Positions 1 to 8,495 are shown, counted from the first letter of the stretch. The stretch: 64,000 nucleotides of DNA from Streptomyces niveus (GCF_002009175.1 NZ_CP018047.1:992001-1056000); one strand, 5' to 3'. Numbers and translations: made by a program. The notes: generated by a model not told the origin, from the sequence alone.

Positions 1-564
1 CGCGTCGACCATCAGCGGAATGATCATGGCCGAGTACGTGTCGAAGATGCCGAGTTGGTTGAGGACCAGGAACTTCGGGATCAGCAGCACCACGCCGGGC
101 ACCGCCATGATCGTCAGCAGACCGTTGAAGAGCAGGTTGCGCCCGCGGAAGTCGAGGCGGGCCAGCGCGTAGCCGGCCAGCGAGTCGAAGAAGACCCGTC
201 CGGCGGTGATGAACAGGGTGACGAGGACCGAGTTGCTCAGCCAGGTGCTGAACGGCACGGCGTCACCGGAGTTCCCGAGCCCGAACAGCCGCCGGTAGGA
301 CTCCAGCGAGAACGGGTTCGGCAGCAGGCCCAGCGGATTGCCCGCCGCGTCCGGGTCGGTCTTGAACGACGTGACGATCTGGATGACGAACGGCAGGATA
401 TAGATCAGCCCGACCGCGGTGAGCACCAGATACACGAAGGCGAGCAGGATCCGCCGCCCGGTTCCGCCCTGGGCCCGGGGCCCGGCGGAACCGCTGCCGG
501 AGGTCCGCGGCTGCCAGGTCGCCTGCGTCTTCCGCACCGGTGGGGTCGTCGGTAGCGTACTCAT
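1..564 (-). CDS. Carbohydrate ABC transporter permease, MalG type (3' end outside window)
   Basis: This is the inner-membrane permease of a sugar importer of the MalFGK2 type, and it pairs with the MalF-like permease upstream. The visible 188 codons encode a cytoplasmic N-terminus of about 35 residues, a first membrane helix (ILLAFVYLVLTAVGLIYILPF), a periplasmic loop, and the start of the BPD_transp_1 core with GYALARLDFRG and the next helix. The C-terminal half with the EAA loop lies beyond position 1. The start ATG at 564 overlaps the stop of the upstream permease (ATGA), so the two are translationally coupled. The substrate cannot be read from the sequence. The linked debranching-like enzyme suggests an oligosaccharide, which is inference. 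Confidence 0.9.
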   Translation of the reverse strand, partial: MSTLPTTPPVRKTQATWQPRTSGSGSAGPRAQGGTGRRILLAFVYLVLTAVGLIYILPFVIQIVTSFKTDPDAAGNPLGLLPNPFSLESYRRLFGLGNSGDAVPFSTWLSNSVLVTLFITAGRVFFDSLAGYALARLDFRGRNLLFNGLLTIMAVPGVVLLIPKFLVLNQLGIFDTYSAMIIPLMVDA

Positions 565-1718
565 GAAGTCCTCCGGCGAAGGGCGCCGAACCGGCCGGCC
601 GTCCTGGCGGGTCTGTCCCGGTCGCGCAGCAGGACGCGCTGGATCAGGGTCATCACCATGATGATCGCCAGCAGGATGAAGGCGATGGCCGCGGCACGGC
701 CGTATTCGGAGTCCTGGAATCCCGCGGTGTAGGAGAGGAAGGCGGGGGTGAGGGTGGTGTTGCCGGGGGCGCCCTGGCTCATCACGTAGACGGCGTCGAA
801 GATCTGCCAGCTGCCGATCAGGCCGAGTGTGAGGACCAGGAAGATCACCGGCCGGAGCGCGGGGATGGTGACGTTGCGGAACGACTGCCAGCGGTTGGCG
901 CCGTCCAGCAGGGCGGCCTCCTCCAGTTCGGCGGGCACGTCCTGCAACGCGGCGAGGAAGATCAGCATGTACGTGCCGGACGAGGTCCACACGATCAGCG
1001 CGATGATGGTGCACATCGCGATGGAGGGGCCGGAGAGCCAGTCCCACCAGGACAGTCCGAGGAACCCGTTGGACGCGAGCGCCGCCGTCGGCTTGTCGGG
1101 GTCGACGATGCCGAGTCCGCCGAGCACCGTCCAGACCAGTCCGTCGGCGTCGGTGAACCACTTCGGTCCGGTGATACCGACCCACTTCAGCAGCGCGTTG
1201 ACGGCGCCGCTGCCCTGGAACAGGAAGAGGAAGACGGTGGAGATGGCGATGGAGCTGGTCACCGAGGGGAAGTAGAAGATCGTCCGGAAGAGGCTCTTGC
1301 CTTTTATTCGGCGGCTGTTGACCGCGACGGCCAGCGCGAGGGCGAGGATCGTCTGGAGCGGTACGACCAGCAGGACGAAGTAGAGGTTGTTGCGGACCGA
1401 GGTCATGAACAGCGTGCGGTCGAGGCCGTCGTTGGTCAGGACGTTGGAGTAGTTGTCGAGACCGACGAAGTCGGCGGCGCCGGTGAAGGGGTTGGACTGC
1501 CCGTCCCAGTTCAGCAGGCTGACCCACAGGGCCATCCCGATGGGCAGCAGCAGGAACAGTCCGAGGACCAGCACCATCGGGCTGACGAAGAGCCAGCCCC
1601 ACAGTCCCTGCCGGCCCTTGATGCGGGACGCCGGCTCACGGCGGCGGCGCCGCCCATCGCCTCCGGCCGCGGCGGGCGGCGCCGCGACAGAGCCGCTGCC
1701 GCTGCCGTACTGACTCAT
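561..1718 (-). CDS. Carbohydrate ABC transporter permease, MalF type
   Basis: This is the second permease subunit of the sugar importer. The 385-residue protein has a basic, Gly/Ala-rich N-terminal tail (about 1-35). A first transmembrane helix follows at about 40-65 (GWLFVSPMVLVLGLFLLLPIG). A long extracellular loop and five more helices complete it. The ABC-ATPase-contacting EAA loop is visible as DVPAELEEAALLDGANRWQ near residue 270. The length is somewhat above the 300 residues usual in the family because of the tail and an extended loop (about 195-220). The gene lies 71 bp after the binding protein and overlaps the MalG-type gene by 4 bp. No ATPase gene is seen here. Streptomyces importers of this type commonly share the MsiK ATPase encoded elsewhere, which is established for the family. 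Confidence 0.93.
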   Translation of the reverse strand: MSQYGSGSGSVAAPPAAAGGDGRRRRREPASRIKGRQGLWGWLFVSPMVLVLGLFLLLPIGMALWVSLLNWDGQSNPFTGAADFVGLDNYSNVLTNDGLDRTLFMTSVRNNLYFVLLVVPLQTILALALAVAVNSRRIKGKSLFRTIFYFPSVTSSIAISTVFLFLFQGSGAVNALLKWVGITGPKWFTDADGLVWTVLGGLGIVDPDKPTAALASNGFLGLSWWDWLSGPSIAMCTIIALIVWTSSGTYMLIFLAALQDVPAELEEAALLDGANRWQSFRNVTIPALRPVIFLVLTLGLIGSWQIFDAVYVMSQGAPGNTTLTPAFLSYTAGFQDSEYGRAAAIAFILLAIIMVMTLIQRVLLRDRDRPARTAGRFGALRRRTS

Positions 1719-1789
1719 TCTCTTTCTCTTTCCTCCCGCACCCGCCGGGATCGTCCTCCCGGCGGGTGTCGTACGGGGTGGGACCGGCC

Positions 1790-3031
1790 TCAGCCGTTGT
1801 TCTTCAGGACCTGCTCGCCGTTGGTCTGAAGATCACCGAGGATCTTCTTCGGGTCGGCCTTCGCCAGCCCGGCCAGGTCCGTGTCGAACTGTTCGAGCAC
1901 CTTGGTGAAGCCGGGCAGGGTGACCGGGCCCTGCGCGTAGGCGGATCCGTCCACGAACGCCTTGTCCTGCGGGTGCTTCCGCGCGTACGTGTCCAGTGCG
2001 CTGGCGCGCGAGGGCATCACGCCGTACTCGTCGGCGAACTTCACCTGCTGGTCGGCGGCGGTGAACGCCTCGACGAGCGAGACGGCCGCGTCGTGGTGGG
2101 TGCTCTTGTTGGCGATGCCCCAGCAGGTGCTGAAGGAGAGCGTGCCCTGGCCCTTGGGACCCTTGGGCAGCGGGACGACCGTGTACTCGACGTCCGGGAA
2201 GTCGTTGGTCATCGCGCCGGAGAGCCAGTTGCCCTCGATGGTCATGGCCGCCTTCTGGCTGCCGAGCGCCTCACCGCCCCAGCCCGCGTCGACCTGCTTG
2301 GGGTAGCTGAGCACACCGTCGTTGAGCAGCTTCTTCACGTACGTCAGCGCCTCGACGTTCTCGGGGCTGTCGGCCGTTATCTCGGTCTGGTCGGCGTTGG
2401 TTATCCAGCCGCCGGCCTGCTTGAGGAACGGGCCGAGCTGGTTGTACGAGCTGTTGACGACCAGGCCGCTGACCTTGCCCTTGGTGAGCTTCTTGGCGAC
2501 CTTCGCCAGGTCGTCCCAGGTCGTGGGGTAGTCGGCGTCGGTGAGCCCGGCGTCCTTCCACATCTTGGTGTTGATCGCGAGCGAGAGGGTGGAGCTGTCC
2601 TTGGGGGCGCAGTAGAACTTGTCGTCGTAGCTGAAGGAGCTGCGCAGCGTGGCGGAGAAGTCTTCCTTGTCCTTGAGCTTGTCGCCGTACGCGTAGAGGG
2701 AGTTGCCCTTGGCGTAGTTGGCGAAGACCGACGAGCCGACGTAGAAGACGTCCGGCGGCTTGCCTCCGGCCAGCGCCTGACCGAGTTGCTGGTCCAGGTT
2801 CTGGGCCGGGGTGACGGTCACGGTGTTGCCGGTCTTCTTCGCCCAGGCCGCCGCGGCAGCCTTGACGGCGTTGGTCTCGGCGTCGCCGGAGGAGCCGATC
2901 ATCACGGTGAGCTCCTGCTTGCCGGAGCTGTCCTGTTCGCCACTGCTGTCGCTGCCGAAGTCGGACGAACATCCGGTTATCAGGAGCGCGCCGCACACGG
3001 CGGCAGCGGTCGCGGCTCTGTTCTTTTTCAT
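1790..3031 (-). CDS. Extracellular sugar-binding lipoprotein of ABC importer
   Basis: This 413-residue protein is a family-1 (MalE-like) solute-binding protein. The N-terminus MKKNRAATAAAVCGALLITG is followed by Cys21 and forms a lipoprotein signal with lipobox LITG-C, so the mature protein should be lipid-anchored outside the membrane. A Ser/Gly/Asp-rich linker (about 22-40) leads into the binding fold, beginning ELTVMIGSSGD. Typical family features follow, such as a PDVFYVGSS segment and AAMTIEGNWLSGAM. It is the first transporter gene of the operon, 82 bp after the LacI gene and ahead of the two permeases. The ligand is not identifiable from sequence alone. Confidence 0.93.
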   Translation of the reverse strand: MKKNRAATAAAVCGALLITGCSSDFGSDSSGEQDSSGKQELTVMIGSSGDAETNAVKAAAAAWAKKTGNTVTVTPAQNLDQQLGQALAGGKPPDVFYVGSSVFANYAKGNSLYAYGDKLKDKEDFSATLRSSFSYDDKFYCAPKDSSTLSLAINTKMWKDAGLTDADYPTTWDDLAKVAKKLTKGKVSGLVVNSSYNQLGPFLKQAGGWITNADQTEITADSPENVEALTYVKKLLNDGVLSYPKQVDAGWGGEALGSQKAAMTIEGNWLSGAMTNDFPDVEYTVVPLPKGPKGQGTLSFSTCWGIANKSTHHDAAVSLVEAFTAADQQVKFADEYGVMPSRASALDTYARKHPQDKAFVDGSAYAQGPVTLPGFTKVLEQFDTDLAGLAKADPKKILGDLQTNGEQVLKNNG

Positions 3032-3113
3032 CTGCTTCTCTCTCCAGCTGTCGCTGTTGGGGACGTGCTGTGGGGGCTTCGGTGGGCCGGGGAGGCCGGG
3101 ATCAGGGCGGGGT

Positions 3114-4163
3114 TCAGGGTCGGGGCTCGGCCGACGAGCTCTCCCTGATGATCAGTTCGGGCGCCAGAAGCACGCGCTCCGGTGCGGAATCCGGTTCTTT
3201 GATACGGGCCATGAGGATCCGGGTGCAGGCACGCCCGACCTCGTCCAGCGGCTGACGGACGCTGCTGAGGCTCGGCGAGAGGAGACCGGCGGCGGGCGAG
3301 TCGTCGAAGCCGACGACCGCCACGTCACGCCCCGGACTCAGCCCCGCGTCCCGCAGTGCGCGGTAGCAGCCGAGCGCGAGCGTGTCGCTCGCCGCCACCA
3401 CGGCGGTGGCGCGGCCGACGACACGGGCGACCGCGGTGCGCGCGGCGTCCACGTCGTCCACCGACGACACCCGCAGGTCCCGTATGGGCAGATCGTGCCG
3501 GCGCATGGCCTCGCGCCAGCCGCCGGCCCGGTCGTCACCTACGCCCGAGCCGCGCGGCCAGCCCAGGAACGCGATCTTCCGGTGCCCGGCCGCCACCAGG
3601 TGGTCGACGGCGGCGGCGGTGCCGTGGGCACCGTCGACGTCCACCCAGTCGCCGGTGTCCTTCGCCGACCACCGGCCGAACGCGATGAACGGGACCGCGT
3701 TCTTGTGCAGCCAGCCCGGCCGTTTGTCGCCCCGGTAGGTGTTGCTGAGGACGAACCCGTCGACCGAGTGCTCCCGCAGCAGCTCGTCGTAGCGTTCGGC
3801 CTCGTCGTCGGCGCCGAGGGGCGCGGCGAAGAGCAGTATCCGGTAGCCGGCCTGGTCCGCCGAGTCCGACAGCGCGTGCAGGAAGTGGTCGGACACGGGC
3901 GTCGACAGGCCGGGGGGCGTGGGCTGGACGCCGTATCCGATCAGTCTGCTGGAGCGGGTGCGCAGTGAACGGGCGGCCTGGTGGGGCCGGTAGTCCAGCT
4001 CGTCAAGCGCCTCGCGGACCCGCTTCAGGGTGGCCGGCGCGAGGAGTTCGGGCGAGTTGAGAGCGTTGGAGACCGTCTGTGTGGACACTCCGGCCCGCTG
4101 GGCGACGAGAGCCAGGGTTACCGGCCCTCCCTTGCGCCCGCCTGCCGACGTCGTACGTGCCAC
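3114..4163 (-). CDS. LacI-family transcriptional regulator of the sugar importer locus
   Basis: This is a sugar-responsive repressor. An N-terminal helix-turn-helix (about residues 15-40, TLALVAQRAGVSTQTVSNALN) and hinge helix (RPHQAARSLRTRSSRLIGY) precede a periplasmic-binding-protein-like effector domain of about 280 residues. I place the start at GTG 4163 because GGAGG lies six bases upstream and the LacI DNA-binding domain begins shortly after. An upstream ATG at 4256 would add an unconserved 31-residue extension. The gene heads the leftward operon (regulator, binding protein, permeases). Inverted copies of an operator-like site occur at 4220-4232 and 4270-4283 in the divergent promoter, so autoregulation and control of the rightward hydrolase are likely (inference). 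Confidence 0.9.
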   Translation of the reverse strand: MARTTSAGGRKGGPVTLALVAQRAGVSTQTVSNALNSPELLAPATLKRVREALDELDYRPHQAARSLRTRSSRLIGYGVQPTPPGLSTPVSDHFLHALSDSADQAGYRILLFAAPLGADDEAERYDELLREHSVDGFVLSNTYRGDKRPGWLHKNAVPFIAFGRWSAKDTGDWVDVDGAHGTAAAVDHLVAAGHRKIAFLGWPRGSGVGDDRAGGWREAMRRHDLPIRDLRVSSVDDVDAARTAVARVVGRATAVVAASDTLALGCYRALRDAGLSPGRDVAVVGFDDSPAAGLLSPSLSSVRQPLDEVGRACTRILMARIKEPDSAPERVLLAPELIIRESSSAEPRP

Positions 4164-4219
4164 CAACGGCCTCCGTTCCTCGCACGGCGGCCGCTCGAAA
4201 TGCGGCGCCGCATCTGCAA

Positions 4220-4232
4220 TGGATCGATAAAA
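4220..4232. promoter_or_regulatory. Putative LacI operator 1 over the leftward promoter
   Basis: The sequence TGGATCGATAAAA is repeated in inverted orientation at 4270-4283. The site overlaps a likely -10 element of the leftward promoter: on the minus strand, TTGCCA at 4256-4251 is followed after 18 bases by TTTTAT at 4232-4227. A repressor bound here would block transcription of the LacI gene and importer. The operator role is inference from position and symmetry. Confidence 0.5.
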
Positions 4233-4269
4233 CTCTTTCCCATGGCAGCTTGGCAAGGGTTAAGGTGAA

Positions 4270-4283
4270 TTTTGATCGATCCA
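4270..4283. promoter_or_regulatory. Putative LacI operator 2 near the rightward start
   Basis: TTTTGATCGATCCA is the inverse of the 4220-4232 site with one extra base. Its core GATCGATC is a perfect 8-bp palindrome, the kind of centre LacI-family proteins recognise. It lies about 20 bp before the GTG start of the debranching-like gene, where binding would block rightward expression. The two sites are about 50 bp apart. Confidence 0.5.
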
Positions 4284-4304
4284 AATCACGAGAGGCGCCA
4301 CACA

Positions 4305-6434
4305 GTGAACACGGTCGTCCAGGGAAACCCCGCCGCTCACCAGCCGCCCGCGGACGTCGTCACCGAGGGCCTTCAGCCCTTTCTGCACGACGTCTGCACC
4401 ACGCTCTACGCGCCCAGCCTGGTGCTGTCCCGGCCGGCCGGTGACATCGCAGGCGGTCCCGACGGGTTCTTCCACGGCGATCGCCGACTGCTCTCGACAC
4501 TCTCGGTCCGGGTCGAGGGCGTGCCCGTCCTCCCCGTCAGCAACACGATGAGCTCCGCCGACCGCACGGCCTTCCGTGCCGTGCTGCGCGGCGTCGGCGA
4601 GCACACCGCCGACCCGGCTGTCACGCTGCACCGCGTGCGCTCGGTCGAACCGGGCGTGCTGCGCGAGGAGTTGGAGATCGCGAACGCGGGCGTCAAGGAG
4701 ATACGGGTCGAGGTCGTCGTCGGCGCGGGCAGCGACCTGGCGAGCATGATCGACGTCAAGTCCGGCCGTACGTCGCCCGCGCTGCCCGCCGAGCTGGACG
4801 GCGACGCGCTGGTCTGGCGCCGGGACGAGGTCACCGTCCGGCTGCGCGCGACGTCGGGCTCCCCCAGGATCGACGCGGCCACGGGCGAGCTGCGGTTCGA
4901 GGTGGCGCTGGCTGCTCGCCAGTCGTGGAGTACGACCCTGGAGTGCGTCGTCACCGACGACGAACCCCTGCGCTTCCCGGCCGTGGCGCGCGACGCGGTG
5001 CCGTGGTCACCCACCGCGCTGCGCAGCGCCGACCACCGCATGGATCAGTTCTTCGCCCGCTCGGTGGGTGACCTGGAGCGGCTGCTGCTGGCCGACCCGG
5101 AGCACCCGGAGGACCAGTTCCTGGCCGCAGGATCCCCCTGGTTCCTCACCCTGTTCGGCCGTGACTCGCTGTGGGCGGCGCGGATGCTGCTCCCGCTCGG
5201 CACCGAACTGGCGGCCGGCACGCTGCGTACGCTCGCCCGCCGTCAGGGCATCACGACCGACGCCCGCAGCGACGAGCAGCCCGGCAAGATCCTGCACGAG
5301 GTGCGCCGCGAGGGGCTGAAGCTCAACGAGGGCCCGACACTGCCGCCGGTCTACTACGGCACGGTGGACGCCACCCCGCTGTGGGTGATCCTGCTGCACG
5401 ACGCGTGGCGCTGGGGCCTCGACCCCGAGCAGGTCCGCGACCTGCTGCCGCACGCCGAGGCCGCGCTGGAGTGGCTGGCGACGTACGGCGACGCGGACGG
5501 CGACGGCCTGCTGGAGTACATCGACGTCTCGGGCCTGGGGCTCGCCAACCAGGGCTGGAAGGACTCGGGCGACTCCATCCGCTGGCGCGACGGCCGGCTC
5601 GCCGAGGCCCCCATCGCGCTGTGCGAGGTCCAGGCGTACGGCTACGAGGCGGCGATGGGCGGCGCCGCGCTGCTGCGCGCCTTCGGCCGGCCCGGCGCGG
5701 AGCGCTGGGAGGAGTGGGCGGAGCGGCTCAAGCGCCGTTTCCGGGAGAGCTTCTGGGTCGAGGACGAGGCCGGCCGCTACCCGGCGGTGGCGCTCGACGC
5801 CGCCAAGCGCCCGGTGGACTCGGTCACTTCGGGCTTCGGTCATCTGCTGGGCACGGGACTGCTCGACGAGGAGGAGAGCGCGCTGCTCGCCGCCCGGCTG
5901 GCGGGGCCGGAGCTGAACTCCGGCTTCGGACTGCGTACGTTGAGCACGGATTCGACCGGTTTCAACCCGTTCGGTTACCACATCGGGTCGATCTGGCCGC
6001 ACGACACCGCCATCGCCGTGCACGGCCTGGCCCGTGCGGGTTTCCCGGCGGAGGCCGCGTCGCTGGCCGGCGGTCTGGTCGCGGCGTCCACGACGTTCGA
6101 GGGCCGGCTGCCCGAGCTGTTCGCCGGTCACGGCTCGGCCGTCGACAGCGTGCCCGCCCCGTATCCGGCGTCGTGCCGTCCGCAGGCGTGGTCGGCGGCG
6201 TCCGCCGTCGCCCTGCTCCAGGCCGCGCTCGGGCTGGAGGCCGACGTACCGGCCGCCACGCTGCGTTTCTCGCCGCGCGCCGCCGAGGGCATCGGCCCGC
6301 TGGACCTGACCGGTCTGCGGGTGGCGGGCGCGCCGCTGTCCGTACGGCTCGACGCGGCCGGCCGGATCCAGGTGGAGGCACCGGACACGCTCACCGTGCA
6401 CGGCGCGGACCGCGCAGGGGACGCGTCGAAGTAA
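4305..6434 (+). CDS. Glycogen-debranching-enzyme-like glycoside hydrolase
   Basis: This 709-residue cytoplasmic protein has the two-part layout of amylo-alpha-1,6-glucosidase relatives. An N-terminal beta domain carries the GDE_N_bis signature (LVLSRPAGDIAGGPDGFFHGDRR...). A C-terminal (alpha/alpha)6 barrel starts near residue 280, with FLAAGSPWFLTLFGRDSLWAAR and YIDVSGLGLANQGWKDSGDS, where the acidic residues probably form the active site. I take GTG 4305 as start (GAGG nine bases upstream). ATG 4272 would lie inside the putative operator. It is divergent from the LacI/importer operon and probably hydrolyses the imported oligosaccharide. The exact linkage is unknown. Confidence 0.85.
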   Translation: MNTVVQGNPAAHQPPADVVTEGLQPFLHDVCTTLYAPSLVLSRPAGDIAGGPDGFFHGDRRLLSTLSVRVEGVPVLPVSNTMSSADRTAFRAVLRGVGEHTADPAVTLHRVRSVEPGVLREELEIANAGVKEIRVEVVVGAGSDLASMIDVKSGRTSPALPAELDGDALVWRRDEVTVRLRATSGSPRIDAATGELRFEVALAARQSWSTTLECVVTDDEPLRFPAVARDAVPWSPTALRSADHRMDQFFARSVGDLERLLLADPEHPEDQFLAAGSPWFLTLFGRDSLWAARMLLPLGTELAAGTLRTLARRQGITTDARSDEQPGKILHEVRREGLKLNEGPTLPPVYYGTVDATPLWVILLHDAWRWGLDPEQVRDLLPHAEAALEWLATYGDADGDGLLEYIDVSGLGLANQGWKDSGDSIRWRDGRLAEAPIALCEVQAYGYEAAMGGAALLRAFGRPGAERWEEWAERLKRRFRESFWVEDEAGRYPAVALDAAKRPVDSVTSGFGHLLGTGLLDEEESALLAARLAGPELNSGFGLRTLSTDSTGFNPFGYHIGSIWPHDTAIAVHGLARAGFPAEAASLAGGLVAASTTFEGRLPELFAGHGSAVDSVPAPYPASCRPQAWSAASAVALLQAALGLEADVPAATLRFSPRAAEGIGPLDLTGLRVAGAPLSVRLDAAGRIQVEAPDTLTVHGADRAGDASK

Positions 6435-6619
6435 CGCCGGCCGCCCGGAGCGCCGGGCGCACGGCGCCTGGTCCGGGCGCTCGCGTACGGCCCGTACGTG
6501 AGCGGCCCGGCACCACCGCGAGCGCCGGTACCACAGCGAGCACCCGTGACGTGCGCCCGGCGCCGGACGGGCCTCCGGCACCGACCCCCGCCCGACCCAC
6601 CGAGAGGGAGAGCGCTGCC

Positions 6620-7600
6620 ATGCCGCTGATGGACCTGCCCCTGGAGGAACTGCGCGGCTACCTCCCCGACCGGGAGGAACCGTCGGACTTCGACGCCTTC
6701 TGGGCCGACACGCTCGGTGAGGCGCGGACCCATGACCGGCCGGCCGTCTTCACGCCGTACGACGCCTGTCTGACCGAGGTGGACGTCTTCGACGTGAGCT
6801 TCCCGGGGTTCGGCGGCGACCCGGTGGCCGGCTGGCTGCTGGTCCCGGCCTCCGCCACCGGTCCGCTGCCGTGTGTGGTGGGCTTCCTCGGGTACGGCGG
6901 CGGGCGCGGTTTCCCGTACGAGTGGCTGACCTGGCCCTCCGCCGGATACGCGCATCTGCTGATGGACACCCGCGGTCAGGACGGCTCGCTCCAGCCCGGC
7001 GCGACGGGCGACCCGCACGGCAGCGGCGGCGCGTCGTCGCCGGGCATGGTCACCCGGGGCATCGAGGACCCGGCGGACTACTACTACCGCCGGGTCTTCA
7101 CCGACGCGGTCCGTGCCGTGGACGCCGCCCGCACCCATCCGTCGGTCGACCCGGCTCGGATCGTCATCGCCGGCGGGAGCCAGGGCGGCGGTATCGCGCT
7201 GGCCGCGTCGGCGCTGAGCGACAACGTGAGCGCGGCGCTGGTCAACCAGCCCTCGCTGTGCCACTACCGGCGGGCGCTCCAGGTGGTGGAGGGCAACGCG
7301 TACCGCGAGATCTGGACGTATCTGCGCACCCACCGGGAGTCGGCCGAGCGGGTGTTCAGCACACTGTCGTACTTCGACGGGGTCAACTTCGCGGCCCGCG
7401 CAAACGCCCCGGCGCTGTTCTCGGCGGCGCTGATGGACGACATCTGCCCACCGTCCACGGTGTTCGCCGCGTACAACCACTGGTCGGGACCGAAGGACAT
7501 CCGGGTCTGGCCGTGGAACCGCCACGAGGGCGGCGGCTACTTCCAGGACCTGGAGCAACTGCGCTTCCTGCGGACACTGCCGGGGCTCGGCGGGAGCTGA
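6620..7600 (+). CDS. Acetylxylan esterase / cephalosporin-C deacetylase family hydrolase
   Basis: This 326-residue alpha/beta hydrolase belongs to carbohydrate esterase family 7, which removes acetyl groups from xylo-oligosaccharides and related esters. The nucleophile elbow is GGSQGG with Ser187. An Asp in LMDDICPPST (about 273) and His302 in WNRHEGGGY complete the triad, and RGQDGS (119-123) is the family's conserved motif. There is no signal peptide, so it should act on imported, acetylated oligosaccharides in the cytoplasm. ATG 6620 is preceded by a GAGAGGGAGAG ribosome site. The gap after the debranching-like gene is about 185 bp. Context suggests that importer, debranching-like enzyme and esterase serve one plant-polysaccharide pathway (inference). 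Confidence 0.9.
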   Translation: MPLMDLPLEELRGYLPDREEPSDFDAFWADTLGEARTHDRPAVFTPYDACLTEVDVFDVSFPGFGGDPVAGWLLVPASATGPLPCVVGFLGYGGGRGFPYEWLTWPSAGYAHLLMDTRGQDGSLQPGATGDPHGSGGASSPGMVTRGIEDPADYYYRRVFTDAVRAVDAARTHPSVDPARIVIAGGSQGGGIALAASALSDNVSAALVNQPSLCHYRRALQVVEGNAYREIWTYLRTHRESAERVFSTLSYFDGVNFAARANAPALFSAALMDDICPPSTVFAAYNHWSGPKDIRVWPWNRHEGGGYFQDLEQLRFLRTLPGLGGS

Positions 7601-7640
7601 GGTCGGCGGGCGGGCGCAAGAGGCGACTCCAAGGCGCGAT

Positions 7641-7928
7641 TCAGCGTGAGTCGCCCTGCCAGTCCCAGCGGCGTGGATCGTCGGCGCGCGGCCCGTACAG
7701 GGTGCGCCCGCCCGGTCCGTACGCACCTATCTCCGTGGGCAGTGTCGCGCCCTCGGCCAGCTCCTGATCCGTCCAGCCGGTGACGTCCAGGAGCAGCCCG
7801 TCGAGCGGACCCGCGCACAGCTCCCGGTAGCTGTGGCCGGTCCGCGGCCCGGGGTCCGGGTCCTCGTGGTCGGCGCCGTACACCCGGCGCCGCTTCAGTT
7901 CGTCCATGAACGCCAGCATCTCAGCCAC
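7641..7928 (-). CDS. Small hypothetical protein downstream of arsI
   Basis: I do not recognise this acidic protein of about 95 residues. The start is uncertain. GTG 7928 and ATG 7919 are plausible, and a longer form could begin at 8015 inside the end of arsI. Visible sequence includes a helical FMDELKRRRVYG start and a C-terminal half rich in Gly, Pro and Trp (GGRTLYGPRADDPRRWDWQ). No signal peptide, membrane segment or cysteine pair is present. It lies within 50 bp of the arsI stop on the same strand and could be cotranscribed, but nothing in the sequence ties it to arsenic. Confidence 0.5.
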   Translation of the reverse strand: MAEMLAFMDELKRRRVYGADHEDPDPGPRTGHSYRELCAGPLDGLLLDVTGWTDQELAEGATLPTEIGAYGPGGRTLYGPRADDPRRWDWQGDSR

Positions 7929-7977
7929 CACTGACAGCCGGGCTCCGGGCGGACGGAGCGTCAGCCACCGACAGGCG

Positions 7978-8415
7978 TCAGCGGCAGCAGCCGGCGCCCG
8001 AGTCGGCGGCGGCATCGGCGTCGGCTACGGCGGCGCTCTTGCCCATCCGGTCGGCGTCGGCCTTCACCACGTACACCTCCCACGGCTCCTTGCCGGGGCC
8101 GTGGACCCACACCTTGTCCTGGAGGGCGTAGCAGCAGGAGGTGTCGTTCTCCTCGAAGGTGGCGAGCCCGGCCTCCTTGAGGCGGGTGGTGGCGGTGACC
8201 TCGCCGGTGGTGTCGACCTCGACGCCGAGGTGGTCCAGGCGGGTCTCCTGACCGGGCTCGCCCTCGATCAGCACGAGCTTGAGCGGCGGGGTGGTGATCG
8301 CGAAGTTCGCGTAGCCGGGGCGGCGCTTGGCGGGTTCGACGCCGAAGAGCTTGGAGTAGAAGGCGATCGAGCCTTCCAGGTCGGCGACGTTGAGGGCGAG
8401 CTGGGCACGGGACAT
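7978..8415 (-). CDS. arsI: ArsI/CadI-family VOC metalloenzyme (organoarsenical C-As lyase candidate)
   Basis: This 145-residue vicinal-oxygen-chelate protein closely resembles mycobacterial CadI and ArsI. ArsI is an Fe(II) dioxygenase that cleaves the carbon-arsenic bond of trivalent organoarsenicals. The family hallmark is present: a vicinal cysteine pair in NDTSCCYALQDKVWV (Cys94-Cys95), which binds the As(III) substrate. Gln5, His62 and Glu113 sit where the metal ligands of the family lie. An extra cysteine pair ends the protein (GCCR). ATG 8415 begins MSRAQLALNV, as in the family. The gene diverges from arsR-acr3-arsC across two operator repeats, so it is probably induced by arsenite through ArsR. 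A cadmium-related role remains possible. Confidence 0.88.
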   Translation of the reverse strand: MSRAQLALNVADLEGSIAFYSKLFGVEPAKRRPGYANFAITTPPLKLVLIEGEPGQETRLDHLGVEVDTTGEVTATTRLKEAGLATFEENDTSCCYALQDKVWVHGPGKEPWEVYVVKADADRMGKSAAVADADAAADSGAGCCR

Positions 8416-8433
8416 GGCTGTCTCCCCGGTCTG

Positions 8434-8459
8434 CTTGTATCGACGACTGTCAATACAAG
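8434..8459. promoter_or_regulatory. ArsR operator 1 (distal to arsR)
   Basis: This is a 26-bp inverted repeat. The left arm is CTTGTATCGAC, the spacer GACT and the right arm GTCAATACAAG, with 10 of 11 arm positions complementary. It lies just upstream of arsI and in the divergent promoter. The sequence is close to the TATCGA...TCAATA class of actinobacterial ArsR sites. A second diverged copy starts 33 bp further on. Confidence 0.75.
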
Positions 8460-8466
8460 CTTGCGA

Positions 8467-8492
8467 CTTGTTTCGATACCTGTCAACATAGA
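8467..8492. promoter_or_regulatory. ArsR operator 2 (next to the arsR start)
   Basis: This is a second copy of the 26-bp operator, aligned base for base with 8434-8459 at 17 of 26 positions (CTTGTTTCGA...CTGTCAACATAGA). It ends three bases before the arsR ATG and leaves no room for a normal ribosome-binding site. The arsR message may therefore be leaderless or have a very short leader. Its left-to-left distance from the first site is 33 bp, about three helical turns, so two dimers would sit on one DNA face. Confidence 0.65.
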
Positions 8493-8495
8493 AGC

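Noticed and set aside
5007..6581. Long open frame on the minus strand opposite the debranching-like gene (and similar long antisense frames, e.g. near 13178-14599 and 54720-56123)
   Set aside because: High-GC third positions keep the antisense frame open. The translations are Arg/Ala/Gly-rich, have no family features and no ribosome sites, and lie opposite well-recognised genes.
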